A stretch of DNA of 64,000 nucleotides from Haloarcula marismortui ATCC 43049. Lineage in GTDB: Archaea; Halobacteriota; Halobacteria; Halobacteriales; Haloarculaceae. This document shows positions 17,238 to 25,367 of this stretch, in pieces (within the stretch, counting starts at the first letter, position 1; each line of letters begins with the position of its first letter). The stretch covers positions 744,001-808,000 of the forward strand of contig NC_006396.1 of the NCBI RefSeq assembly GCF_000011085.1, given 5' to 3'. Below the pieces are notes generated by a model that was given only the letters and a program-made list of their open reading frames with translations, did not search any database and had not been told where the DNA came from. Position numbers and translations under genes: made by a program.

Positions 17238-18365
17238 ATGGACGACATACGCTTTGCAGTGCTTGGAACCGGTGGAATCGGACGGCGGACGCTCGAAGTC
17301 TCACAGCACAAGGACGGCCTCACCGCCGTCGCGGCCTGTGACCGCAACGGCGTGGCTCTCGACCACGATGGCCTCGACGTAGACGAACTGCTGGAGGCGA
17401 CGGAAGGCAACATCGCGAGCGGGCCGCAAAGCGGCCCGGAACAGTCGAGCGGTGATGAACCGCGAGACAGCGGGCCGGAGGACGACCCGGATATGGCCGC
17501 CGACGGCGGCACAGCCACGGCGGAAACAGCCGACGGCGTCAAACAGCACGGCGAGCAGGCCGGCATCGTCGCCAGTTCGCAGGGCGAGCCGACGGAAACG
17601 CCCATCGACGACATTATCGCCGAGAGCGACGCCATCAACGCCGTTCTGCTGGCGCTGCCGAACCTAGAACACGACTTCATCCCGCGTGTGGCCGAGCGCT
17701 TCGCCGAGGCTGACTACGAGGGCGTCATGATTGACGTGCTCAAACGCTCCCGTGTCATCGGCATGCTCGATGACCGCGAAGACCTGCTGAAAGAGTCCGG
17801 CATCACGTTCGTCTGTGGGGCTGGCGCGACCCCCGGCTTCCTGACGGGGGCGGCGGCGCTGGCCGCCCAGTCATTCGTTGAGGTCGAGGAAGTCGAAATC
17901 TGGTGGGGCGTCGGCCTCAAGTCCGGTTACGAAGACAACCGCGGGACGGTCCGGGAAGACATCGCGCACCTCGACGGCTACGACATTGAGACAGCCCGCG
18001 AGATGAGCGAAGCCGAAATCGAGGCGCTCATCGACGAGCACGACGGCGTGCTGGAGTTCCACGACATGGAACACGCCGACGACGTGTTGCTGGAGCGTGC
18101 GGGCATCTGCGATGCCGAGGACGTCCACGTCGGCGGCGTCCTCGACGTGCGCTCGGACGAGAAACCGACCACGACGACGGTCAGCGTAACGGGCACGACA
18201 TTCGACGGCGAGACGGGAACGAACACCTTCGAACTCGATGACGCGACGAGTATGGAGGCCAACGTCAACGGGCCAGCACTGGGCTATCTGAAAGCCGGTG
18301 TCCGGAACAACCGCGCCGGGCACTACGGCGTGTTCGGCCCCGCCGACCTGATGCCTGGTTTCTGA
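17238..18365 (+). CDS. bioU: Candidate BioU-type (S)-8-amino-7-oxononanoate synthase
   Basis: A 375-residue NAD(P)-binding protein. The Rossmann motif is VLGTGGIGRR (G10, G12/13, G15). Residues 58-116 are a Gly/Ser/Asp/Glu-rich low-complexity insertion that splits the dinucleotide domain. The rest of the fold follows: SDAINAVLLALPNLEHDF, VMIDVLKRSRVIGML and CGAGATPGFLTGAAALAAQ. The operon makes KAPA (BioF), dethiobiotin (BioD) and biotin (BioB) but has no bioA. BioU, first found in cyanobacteria and also annotated in haloarchaea, replaces BioA by using its own lysine as amino donor. K169 is a candidate for that residue; this is inference, made from position only. A generic saccharopine or aspartate dehydrogenase-like enzyme is the alternative. 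Confidence 0.7.
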   Translation: MDDIRFAVLGTGGIGRRTLEVSQHKDGLTAVAACDRNGVALDHDGLDVDELLEATEGNIASGPQSGPEQSSGDEPRDSGPEDDPDMAADGGTATAETADGVKQHGEQAGIVASSQGEPTETPIDDIIAESDAINAVLLALPNLEHDFIPRVAERFAEADYEGVMIDVLKRSRVIGMLDDREDLLKESGITFVCGAGATPGFLTGAAALAAQSFVEVEEVEIWWGVGLKSGYEDNRGTVREDIAHLDGYDIETAREMSEAEIEALIDEHDGVLEFHDMEHADDVLLERAGICDAEDVHVGGVLDVRSDEKPTTTTVSVTGTTFDGETGTNTFELDDATSMEANVNGPALGYLKAGVRNNRAGHYGVFGPADLMPGF

Positions 18366-18386
18366 GACTGCCTGACTCTACGCTTC

Positions 18387-19589
18387 ATGACTCACGGCTT
18401 CGATTTGAACGAGCGACTCGAACAGCGCGACGCACAGAACCTCCGGCGCCATCTGGAAGTCGCCGAATCCGTTTCGGCGCGGACCCGCTTTGCCGATGAC
18501 CCTAAAGGAGACCCACCGGAGTTCGGCGACGAGGAAGTCGTTTTCGCCGCGAACAACTACCTCGGACTCGCCGATGACAGCCGAGTCCAACGAGCGGCCG
18601 AACTGGGCGCACGAACCGTTGGGAGCGGCGCGGGGGCCTCGCGGCTGGTCACAGGTGACACGAAGGTCCACCGAGCGCTGGAGCGCGACCTCGCGGCCTC
18701 GAAAGGGACCGAGCGGGCTCTGGTGTTCTCGTCGGGCTACGCGGCCAACATCGGGACTATCGACGCGCTGGCCCCGGATGTCGTCTTTTCGGACGAGCTG
18801 AACCACGCCTCAATTATCGACGGCTGTCGCGTCGGGGCCAGCGAGACAGTCGTCTACGACCACTGTGACCCGGACGACTTGCGAGCGAAACTGGCCACGC
18901 GAGCAGCCGATGTCGATGAGGACGAACAGTGGCTCGTGGTCACCGACTCCGTGTTCTCGATGGACGGAGACATCGCGCCGCTATCGGCCATCTGTGACGC
19001 CGTCGACGAGTACGGCGCGTGGCTGATGGTCGACGAGGCGCACGCGACAGGGTTGTTCGGTGATAGCGGCGGTGGCGTCGTGCAACGTGAGGGGCTGAGT
19101 CACCGTGTCGACATCCAACTGGGGACGCTCTCGAAAGCGCTGGCGAGCCAGGGCGGCTACATCGCCGGTGACGAGGTGCTCATCGAGTATCTGCTGAACG
19201 CCGCGCGGTCGTTCGTCTTCTCGACCGGGCTATCCCCACCGAACGCCGCCGCAGCCTGCGAGGCATTGCGAATCGCTCGCAAGACCGACCGCGCGGCGGA
19301 ACTCTGGGATACCGTGGCAACGCTTCGGGACGGGCTGGAGACAATGGGCTACGAGGTGCTTGGCGAGACACATATTCTCCCGGTCATCGTCGGTGACCGT
19401 GGTGACGCCCTCGAACTGGCCGACCGCCTGCGCGACCACGGTATCGTCGCGCCTGCGATTCGACCGCCAACAGTGCCAGAAGGAACGTCCCGCATCCGGG
19501 TTGCACCGATGGCGACACACACCGCCGACGACATCGCGCAGTGTCTCGACGCCTTCCGAACTGCCGGCACAGAGGTGGGCGTGCTGTGA
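18387..19589 (+). CDS. bioF: 8-amino-7-oxononanoate synthase
   Basis: A PLP enzyme condensing pimeloyl thioester and alanine to KAPA. The 400-residue protein belongs to the alpha-oxoamine synthase fold. K250 in LGTLSKAL is the Schiff-base lysine, preceded by VDEAHATG (D216, H219). The substrate-loop pattern GSGAGASRLVTGD and SGYAANIGT are present. Glycine C-acetyltransferase is the close paralogue, but the position between bioU and bioD makes BioF the clear choice. It starts 21 bp after bioU, and its stop overlaps the bioD start. Confidence 0.93.
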   Translation: MTHGFDLNERLEQRDAQNLRRHLEVAESVSARTRFADDPKGDPPEFGDEEVVFAANNYLGLADDSRVQRAAELGARTVGSGAGASRLVTGDTKVHRALERDLAASKGTERALVFSSGYAANIGTIDALAPDVVFSDELNHASIIDGCRVGASETVVYDHCDPDDLRAKLATRAADVDEDEQWLVVTDSVFSMDGDIAPLSAICDAVDEYGAWLMVDEAHATGLFGDSGGGVVQREGLSHRVDIQLGTLSKALASQGGYIAGDEVLIEYLLNAARSFVFSTGLSPPNAAAACEALRIARKTDRAAELWDTVATLRDGLETMGYEVLGETHILPVIVGDRGDALELADRLRDHGIVAPAIRPPTVPEGTSRIRVAPMATHTADDIAQCLDAFRTAGTEVGVL

Positions 19590-20320
19590 GCGAGACGAGC
19601 AATGATTCGAGACCTGGGCGTGGGACCGGTCGCATCGCCGAGGACGGCGTCTTCGTTGTCGGGACCGACACCGGCGTCGGCAAGACGGTCGTGACCGCCG
19701 GGCTGACGGGCTGGCTGCGGGAGACAGGAACCGAGGCTGTCGCCGTTAAGCCCTGCCAGACCGGATACCCGCCGGACGACGACGCGGCGTTTGTCGAGTC
19801 CGTCTGTGGCACGGCGGACGCCGCAGTCTGTCTGCAGCGGTTATCGCCACCGTTGGCTCCAGAAGTGGCCGCACGGGAAGCAGACGACGATGTCACGCTT
19901 TCCTACGAGTCGATCCGCGACGGGGTCGCCGATGTCGTGGCGGGAAGCGAGACAGCTATTGTCGAGGGTATCGGCGGCCTGCGCGTCCCGCTCGCGGACG
20001 ACCGAGAGGTCATCGACCTCGTTGCGGATATCGGGCTTCCTGCGCTGGTCGTCGCCCGTTCGGGCCTCGGAACGCTCAATCACACGGCGCTGACGGTTCA
20101 GGCGCTCCGGCAACGAGGCGTGCCGGTCGTCGGTGTCGTTCTCAACGAGTACGAAGGCGAAACGACCGCTGAGCGTACGAATCCGGACGGTATCGAACGG
20201 ATGACCGACTGCACTGTCTGGCCGGTGCCACCCCTTGACATCGAGTCACCTGAGAGCGTAATTGACGGACTCAGAGCGCATCTCCAACAATCGGTTCTGC
20301 GGCCAGCTATCGAGCAGTAG
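19586..20320 (+). CDS. bioD: Dethiobiotin synthetase
   Basis: ATP-dependent carboxylation of diaminopelargonic acid to dethiobiotin. The 244-residue protein has the P-loop GTDTGVGKT at residues 26-34, then the substrate lysine in VAVKPCQTGY and the Mg/product loop VEGIGGLRVPL. The GTG at 19586 overlaps the bioF stop (GTGA), so the two are coupled. The in-frame ATG at 19541 lies inside bioF and is less likely. It is the last gene of the operon; a structured intergenic region follows. Confidence 0.93.
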   Translation: MSETSNDSRPGRGTGRIAEDGVFVVGTDTGVGKTVVTAGLTGWLRETGTEAVAVKPCQTGYPPDDDAAFVESVCGTADAAVCLQRLSPPLAPEVAAREADDDVTLSYESIRDGVADVVAGSETAIVEGIGGLRVPLADDREVIDLVADIGLPALVVARSGLGTLNHTALTVQALRQRGVPVVGVVLNEYEGETTAERTNPDGIERMTDCTVWPVPPLDIESPESVIDGLRAHLQQSVLRPAIEQ

Positions 20321-20518
20321 CTGTCGGTGTGTCAGCACAAAGGGGATAGAACGGGGGCAAACCCCCGTCGTGTGACACTACGGAGCCAGTAAGGCTCCAT
20401 CTGTTGATTGACTACCGATCACTAAAATAGTAAGGCACGTTTCATCTGGAGATTTCCCCTCAGCACCGGGCCATGTTCCGTTAGGAACGGGCTAACGCCC
20501 AGCCGAAACGACGGTGCT
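20321..20518. other. Structured intergenic region between bioD and the convergent DRTGG gene
   Basis: This 196-bp gap has no gene but several inverted repeats. ACGGGGG-CAAA-CCCCCGT is at 20351-20368, and GGAGCC-AGTAA-GGCTCC at 20382-20398. The pair AGCACCG (20462-20468) / CGGTGCT (20512-20518) encloses GTTCC-GTTA-GGAAC (20475-20488) and GGGC-TAAC-GCCC, which would fold as a three-way junction. AGGGGA near 20341 can pair with TCCCCT near 20455. The junction includes the stop codon of the minus-strand gene. It could be a bidirectional 3'-end structure, a small RNA or a decayed mobile element end. Confidence 0.55.
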
Positions 20519-21593
20519 AGAGGTCAACTGACAGCAGCGACTCGACGTCGACGCCGTCGTCCAGTAGCGTCCGCATACGGTCGACTGTTGCCTCGTTCCG
20601 AGTCTGCCCGGTTCGGAGCACTTCCTCGACTCTGTCTATCGTCGTCCGCGTGTCTGACTGGACTGACAGCACTGGGACGTTTTTCTCAGCCGCCTGTCCG
20701 ATGACCGCACTGGCAGGCTGGAACCCACCAGTGAGGAGTAATGCGTTGATACCAGACGCTTCGAGGGCCGCCGTCTGGACCTCCGAGCGGTCGCCGCCGG
20801 TGACGACGACGGCATCGCGTGTCCGCCGGAAGCGTTCGAGCGCGCTGCTCCCGCTCATTGCGCCGACGCTGAACCGCTCGACGTGGACGTCGGTGTTGGC
20901 ATCACCAGTGAGGATGTCCGCGCCGAGGTTCCGGGCGAGGTCAGCAACCGTGACACCTGCGAGCGAACGGTCACGCGGCAGAATGCCGTGGACCGGGATG
21001 CCCTCGCCTTCGAGGAACGGGACCACGTCGTCGGCGAGTTCGTCGACCGTCGCGTCGGTGACGCCGTTGAACAGGACCCCGTCCAGTCGATCACCGATCG
21101 CTTCGGCCGCCGACAGAATTTCGTCCGTGTCACTGGGCGTGTCGTAGCCGGTGACTAACAGCACACGGGCGTCGAGCAACTCCGCGATATCGATGTCTGT
21201 GAGGTCGACGATACTGCCAGTCGCCAGGTCACTGCTCCCCTCGACGAGGAGCATATCGGTTCCGTCCGAACACGTCTCGATGCCCTCTTGCAGTCGCTCA
21301 CGGAGGTCATCCGGGTCCTCACGCCCGCGGATGGCTTCCTGAATGAACGTCGGCGAGTAGACGATGGGCTCCATGTCGTGGAGGTCGGTCTCCAGATCGA
21401 GTAGCTCGCGGGCGAGCATCGGGTCCTCGTCCCGCGTCTTGCCGACCGCACTCCGCAGACGCGTCCCCTTGGGCTTCATGTAGCCGACATCGTAGCCCGC
21501 GTCGTGGGCTCGTGTCGCTAGCGCGAGCGTGATTGCCGTCTTGCCGATACCTTCCTCCAGTGATGTGACGAGTAGCGTGTTCGTGTCGGTCAT
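20517..21593 (-). CDS. Pta-like N-terminal domain protein (P-loop plus DRTGG)
   Basis: A 358-residue protein with the architecture of the non-catalytic N-terminal part of long phosphotransacetylases. A dethiobiotin-synthetase-like P-loop domain (LVTSLEEGIGKTAITLALA, residues 8-26; VEGSSD for Mg/nucleotide) is followed by a DRTGG domain (about 210-320, with FSVGAMSGSSALERFRR and LLTGGFQPAS). It lacks the acetyl/butyryl transferase domain. It overlaps the end of acetyl-CoA synthetase by four bases (start 21593, partner stop 21590), so a regulatory or accessory role in acetyl-CoA/acetate metabolism is likely but unproven. Confidence 0.8.
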   Translation of the reverse strand: MTDTNTLLVTSLEEGIGKTAITLALATRAHDAGYDVGYMKPKGTRLRSAVGKTRDEDPMLARELLDLETDLHDMEPIVYSPTFIQEAIRGREDPDDLRERLQEGIETCSDGTDMLLVEGSSDLATGSIVDLTDIDIAELLDARVLLVTGYDTPSDTDEILSAAEAIGDRLDGVLFNGVTDATVDELADDVVPFLEGEGIPVHGILPRDRSLAGVTVADLARNLGADILTGDANTDVHVERFSVGAMSGSSALERFRRTRDAVVVTGGDRSEVQTAALEASGINALLLTGGFQPASAVIGQAAEKNVPVLSVQSDTRTTIDRVEEVLRTGQTRNEATVDRMRTLLDDGVDVESLLSVDL

Positions 21594-23695
21594 AGTTTCT
21601 CCTGGTCGAGGGTGAGTCGCAGGTCGACCGCCTGCACCCCGTCGGGCGTCGCGACGAGGGGGTTGATGTCCAGTTCCACGATCGCGGGGAAGTCAGTGAC
21701 GAGTTGCGAGAGCCGCTGGATTGTCTCGACGAGCGTGGCCTCGTCGACGGGGTCGCGGCCCCGAGCACCGCGTAACAGCGGCGCAGAGTCGATGTCATCG
21801 AGCATCCCTTTCGCCTCGGTCTCGCTGACAGGAGCGACACTGACAGTGTTGTCTTCGAGCACCTCGACGAAAATTCCGCCGAGACCGAACAACAGCAACG
21901 GTCCGAACTGCGGGTCGCGGTTCATCCCGAGAATCGTCTCGACGCCGTTGTCGAGGTCGACCATCTCCTGTACCTGAACGCCAAGAATCGTCGCGTCTTC
22001 CTGATAGTTGCGTGCCCTGACGACGAGGTCCTCGTAGGTGTCGCGAACTTCCTCGACGGGGACAGCGACCTCGACGCCGCCGATGTCGGACTTATGCAGG
22101 ATATCCGGACTGACGATTTTCATCACCACGTCGTCGCCGATTTCCTCGGCGACAGCCTCCGCTTCGACGGGCGAGGAGACGACATCACCCTGTGGTGTCG
22201 GAATCCCGTACGCGTCAAGCAGTTCCATCGCTTCCACGCCGAGCCGGTTCGACCCGCGCCGGGCGCCGGATTCGAGTATCTCGCGGGCCCGCTCGCGGTC
22301 CACGTCGAACGTCGTCGGTTCCTCGTACTCCGTCGCTTTGATTTCTCGGTAGCGCTTGAGCGCGCCCAGACTGCCGACCGCGCGGGCCGGGTCGAAGTAG
22401 TTCGGCACGCCCGCTTCGCTCAGGACGTTCGCACCAGCGTCAACCGACTTCCCGCCCATCAGCGTCGCCGCGACCGGTTTCCCGAACTGCTCTTGCTGTT
22501 CGACGATGCGTTCCGAGAGTTCCTCGAAGGAAAGCACTGCGGTCGGACAGGCGACGACGACGGCCATCGAAACGTTGTCGTCCGCAAGGACTGTTTCGAG
22601 GGCTGTCTCGAAGCGCTCGGCGGGAGCATCGCCGATAATGTCGACCGGGTTGTAGATGTTGGCCTCATCAGGCATCTCTTCGCGGAGTCGGGAGAACGTC
22701 TTGTCACCGAACTGCGCGAGTTGCAGGTCCGAGTCGCCGACGGCGTCGGTCGTCATCACGCCGGGACCGCCGGCGTTTGTGACGATGGCGATTTCGTCTC
22801 CATCCGGGAGCGGCTGGCCGGCGAGAATCTGCGCGTAATCGAACAGTTCCTGCACAGATTCAACGCGGAGCGTTCCGGCCTTATCGAGGCCTGCCTCGTA
22901 GGCCCGCTCCGACCCGGCCATCGCACCGGTGTGGGAGGCGGCCGCGCTCGCACCCGCGTCCGTGCGGCCGGACTTGACAAGCACAATCGGCGTCTCCTGT
23001 GTCACCTCACGAGCCGTCTGTACGAACGAGGACCCATCATTGATGTCCTCAAGATAGCCCAGAATGACATCAGTATCAGGGTCGTCACCCCACTCAGCGA
23101 CGAAATCACTCTCGTCGAGTACTGCTTTGTTCCCGAGCGAGACGATGTCCTTGAAGCCGACATCGCGCTCGGCGGCCCAGTCCAGCACGGCGGTGATGAA
23201 CGCGCCCGACTGGCTCATAAAGGAGATGTCGCCGTCGCTGGCCATCTCATTGCCGAAAGTGGCGTTGAGCCCGACGGGGGTCGACATCACGCCGAGGCTG
23301 TTCGGGCCGACCAGATTCAGGTCGTATTCACTGGCCGCTTCCCGGAGCCGCTTTTCACGTTCGGCCCCATCACTGCCAGTCTCACCGAAGCCAGCGGTGA
23401 TGACGACGACGTTTTCGATACCCGCTTCCCCAGCGTTCTCGATGACCTCGACCGCCACCGTCGGCGGCACGACGACGACGGCAACGTCGACCGACCCGGG
23501 GTCGTCCAGGCGGGCGAGGTTGTCGTAACACGGCAATCCAAGTACTGTCTCTTTGTTCGGGTTCACGGCCACGACCTCCCCTGTAAACGAATCGAGCAGG
23601 TTCGTGGTGACCGCGTGACCGACGGATCCCTCCGAATCGGTCGCCCCGACCACTGCGACACGTTCCGGCGCAAACAACGTCGATAATCGTCCCAT
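21590..23695 (-). CDS. acd: Acetate-CoA ligase (ADP-forming), fused alpha-beta
   Basis: Converts acetyl-CoA, ADP and phosphate to acetate, CoA and ATP, the archaeal route of acetate overflow with ATP gain. It can also act in reverse or on other short acids. The 701-residue single chain joins the alpha part with the beta part. The alpha part has a CoA-binding Rossmann domain from VAVVGATDSEGSVGHAV and the phosphohistidine loop AASHTGAMAGSE. The beta part has the ATP-grasp region LDAYGIPTPQGDVV...VVMKIVSPDILHKSDIGGV...VQEMV. The fusion order is typical of haloarchaea. The DRTGG protein gene follows with a 4-bp overlap. Confidence 0.93.
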   Translation of the reverse strand: MGRLSTLFAPERVAVVGATDSEGSVGHAVTTNLLDSFTGEVVAVNPNKETVLGLPCYDNLARLDDPGSVDVAVVVVPPTVAVEVIENAGEAGIENVVVITAGFGETGSDGAEREKRLREAASEYDLNLVGPNSLGVMSTPVGLNATFGNEMASDGDISFMSQSGAFITAVLDWAAERDVGFKDIVSLGNKAVLDESDFVAEWGDDPDTDVILGYLEDINDGSSFVQTAREVTQETPIVLVKSGRTDAGASAAASHTGAMAGSERAYEAGLDKAGTLRVESVQELFDYAQILAGQPLPDGDEIAIVTNAGGPGVMTTDAVGDSDLQLAQFGDKTFSRLREEMPDEANIYNPVDIIGDAPAERFETALETVLADDNVSMAVVVACPTAVLSFEELSERIVEQQEQFGKPVAATLMGGKSVDAGANVLSEAGVPNYFDPARAVGSLGALKRYREIKATEYEEPTTFDVDRERAREILESGARRGSNRLGVEAMELLDAYGIPTPQGDVVSSPVEAEAVAEEIGDDVVMKIVSPDILHKSDIGGVEVAVPVEEVRDTYEDLVVRARNYQEDATILGVQVQEMVDLDNGVETILGMNRDPQFGPLLLFGLGGIFVEVLEDNTVSVAPVSETEAKGMLDDIDSAPLLRGARGRDPVDEATLVETIQRLSQLVTDFPAIVELDINPLVATPDGVQAVDLRLTLDQEKL

Positions 23696-23827
23696 GCCTC
23701 TACTCGGTGGTTACGGTGGGCCCGAATATATGTGTGGGGAACTCCCGGCGAGCGGGAATCTAGACGATTCATTACCGCGATTTCGGTGTGACGGTGTTTT
23801 TGTTTGTCACCCCCGTACCGGCGTCCG

Positions 23828-24214
23828 ATGAATGACACTGCACTCCTAGCACCGTTTGACGACGAAGTGGTCCGTGGCGTTGCGGGGACGAACAGCGTCG
23901 ACGAAGAACAGTTGCGATCCGCGCTCGCCGACCACCAGCGAACGATGCGTGAGAATCCGGGCGTCGAGGACCTCGTTTACGAGTGGCGAAAGCGATTCGA
24001 CGATGCGGTGCTACACCGCACGCCCGAGACGTTCTTCATGGCTGTCAGGGAGACCGTCTGGGAGGAGTACGGCGCGCATCTCGGACTCGATGACTACCTG
24101 CTTGCCGCGGTCGTCGCAGTCCATCAGGAGCAAGTCCTCCGCGAAACAGCGGTTGACAGCAGCACTATCGACGAAAACGCCGTTGCGCTCGTTGTTTCCC
24201 GGCCGTCGTCATAG
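23828..24214 (+). CDS. Conserved haloarchaeal protein of unknown function
   Basis: A 128-residue, mostly helical cytosolic protein (MNDTALLAPFDDEVVRGVAG...). It has a conserved-looking core VEDLVYEWRKRFDDAVLHRTPETFFMAV and VWEEYGAHLGLDDYLLAAVVAVH. There are no cysteine motifs, signal peptide or membrane segments. It is transcribed away from the acetyl-CoA synthetase gene, with a T-rich TATA-like stretch about 27 bp upstream of ATG 23828. I do not recognise a named family. Confidence 0.65.
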   Translation: MNDTALLAPFDDEVVRGVAGTNSVDEEQLRSALADHQRTMRENPGVEDLVYEWRKRFDDAVLHRTPETFFMAVRETVWEEYGAHLGLDDYLLAAVVAVHQEQVLRETAVDSSTIDENAVALVVSRPSS

Positions 24215-24323
24215 TAGATATATTCCCGGTTATCTCAAGTGCAGCGCCCGGGATAAAGCGACAGTTGTGATCAGCGGATAATATTTCAGTTCAGGTAACC
24301 AGCCCTTCCATCTGAGAATATAA

Positions 24324-24341
24324 TTTTTGGGTTCCCGAAAA
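24324..24341. promoter_or_regulatory. Imperfect palindrome upstream of dpsA
   Basis: The sequence TTTTTGGGTTCCCGAAAA forms an inverted repeat around a TT centre with one mismatch. It lies about 20 bp upstream of the dpsA TATA element (TTTAAGT, near 24362-24368), which itself is about 27 bp before ATG 24390. The position fits an operator for an oxidative-stress or metal regulator. It does not match the TTAGG-N4-CCTAA iron boxes found elsewhere in the window. Confidence 0.4.
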
Positions 24342-24389
24342 CATATTTTCACAAAACAATCTTTAAGTGGCTTCCACCTGTACAATAAG

Positions 24390-24929
24390 ATGACTATGGC
24401 AACACAAGAGCACGTCCGACGCGAGTTCGGGAATGTCGAAGAGAACGAACTCCGCCTCGACAAGGAGAAGTCCGAGCAGGTAATCAACGCGCTGAATCAG
24501 GACCTGGCGGACACATACACGCTGTATCATCAGGTCAAGAAGCACCACTGGAACGTCGAGGGTGCCGAGTTCCGCGACCTCCACCTGTTCCTCGGTGAAG
24601 CGGCCGAAAACGCCGAAGAGGCAGCCGACGAGCTTGCAGAGCGCGCGCAGGCCCTCGGTGGCACGCCCATCTCTAGCGGCAAGGCACAGGAAGAGCACGC
24701 GTCGGTAGAGCCGGAAGGACAGGACGTGTACGACATCCGAACGTCGCTCGAAAACGACCTCGAGATGTACGGCGACATCATCGAGTCGCTCCGTGACCAC
24801 ATCGACCTCGCTGAAAACCTCGGTGACCACGCCACGGCCCAGATCCTCCGAGAAATCATCGTCCAGACCGAGGAAGACGCCCACCACATCGAGCACTACC
24901 TCGAAGACGACACGCTCGTGCTGGACTAA
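24390..24929 (+). CDS. dpsA: DNA-protecting ferritin-like protein DpsA
   Basis: A dodecameric iron-storage and peroxide-detoxifying mini-ferritin. The 179-residue protein has a four-helix bundle. The ferroxidase-site residues lie in KKHHWNVEGAEFRDLHLFLGEAAENAEEAADELAERA (His and Asp/Glu from neighbouring subunits). The end ...QTEEDAHHIEHYLEDDTLVLD is typical of haloarchaeal DpsA. ATG 24390 fits a leaderless transcript from the TATA element at 24362-24368; a second in-frame ATG follows at 24396. It sits at the left border of a cluster of iron-box genes. Confidence 0.93.
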   Translation: MTMATQEHVRREFGNVEENELRLDKEKSEQVINALNQDLADTYTLYHQVKKHHWNVEGAEFRDLHLFLGEAAENAEEAADELAERAQALGGTPISSGKAQEEHASVEPEGQDVYDIRTSLENDLEMYGDIIESLRDHIDLAENLGDHATAQILREIIVQTEEDAHHIEHYLEDDTLVLD

Positions 24930-25069
24930 CTCGGCACAAGGCTTTCTCTCTCAGCTTCTTTCGCCGGCTAGTCACTACCTAGCTCAGGTGTATAGCGTGG
25001 TGTGAACCGTTCCAGCAGAAAACAGTGCAGACTCGGAGGAAAGAGAAACGCAATGCGGGGGCGGACGAA

Positions 25070-25219
25070 CTACCGTCTGAGGTCAACGGTTACGTCAGTC
25101 GAAATCCAGCCGTCTCGGTTCCCGTCTTCAGTAAACACGGTTCTGTCAGCACCGCTGTCCAGTGCTGCAACGTCCGGGCGGTCCTCGGAGGTCTCGACAT
25201 CGTCCGTCTGTGATGGCAT
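25070..25219 (-). CDS. 49-residue DUF7331-like microprotein under an iron box
   Basis: A short minus-strand gene (MPSQTDDVETSEDRPDV to WISTDVTVDLRR). Its C-terminal half RTVFTEDGNRDGWISTDVTVDLRR has the E(D/E)GNxDGWI(S/A)TDxTVDL pattern of a family of haloarchaeal microproteins I recall as DUF7331. No role is known. A TATA-like CTTTTAGC (reverse strand, about 25243-25250) lies roughly 27 bp before the ATG. A perfect TTAGG-N4-CCTAA palindrome (25228-25241) lies between TATA and start, so repression by a DtxR-family protein is plausible. Confidence 0.7.
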   Translation of the reverse strand: MPSQTDDVETSEDRPDVAALDSGADRTVFTEDGNRDGWISTDVTVDLRR

Positions 25220-25227
25220 TATCAGAG

Positions 25228-25241
25228 TTAGGCACCCCTAA
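25228..25241. promoter_or_regulatory. DtxR/IdeR-like iron box 1
   Basis: The perfect palindrome TTAGG-CACC-CCTAA ends 8 bp upstream of the microprotein start at 25219 and overlaps the expected transcription start. A second, one-mismatch site TTTGG-TTGG-CCTAA lies at 25254-25267. The half-site matches the core of the actinobacterial DtxR/IdeR consensus. Confidence 0.65.
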
Positions 25242-25367
25242 AGCTAAAAGGATTTTGGTTGGCCTAATCATCTGCGGACGCCAGCCCCTGCATCGAGGGC
25301 AGAAATGGTCCGGAACCGATCGCCGACACAGCGCGGCCTTTAGTACCTGAGGCGACAAGAGAGAGGT

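Noticed and set aside
18387-19589. Glycine C-acetyltransferase (Kbl) instead of BioF
   Set aside because: The fold cannot separate them by eye, but the gene is translationally coupled to bioD and preceded by bioB, which settles it as BioF.
22094-23686. A 530-codon open frame on the + strand opposite the acetyl-CoA synthetase gene
   Set aside because: It is fully antisense to a well-conserved gene, has His/Arg-rich composition and no family pattern. Such long mirror frames are common in GC-rich haloarchaeal DNA.
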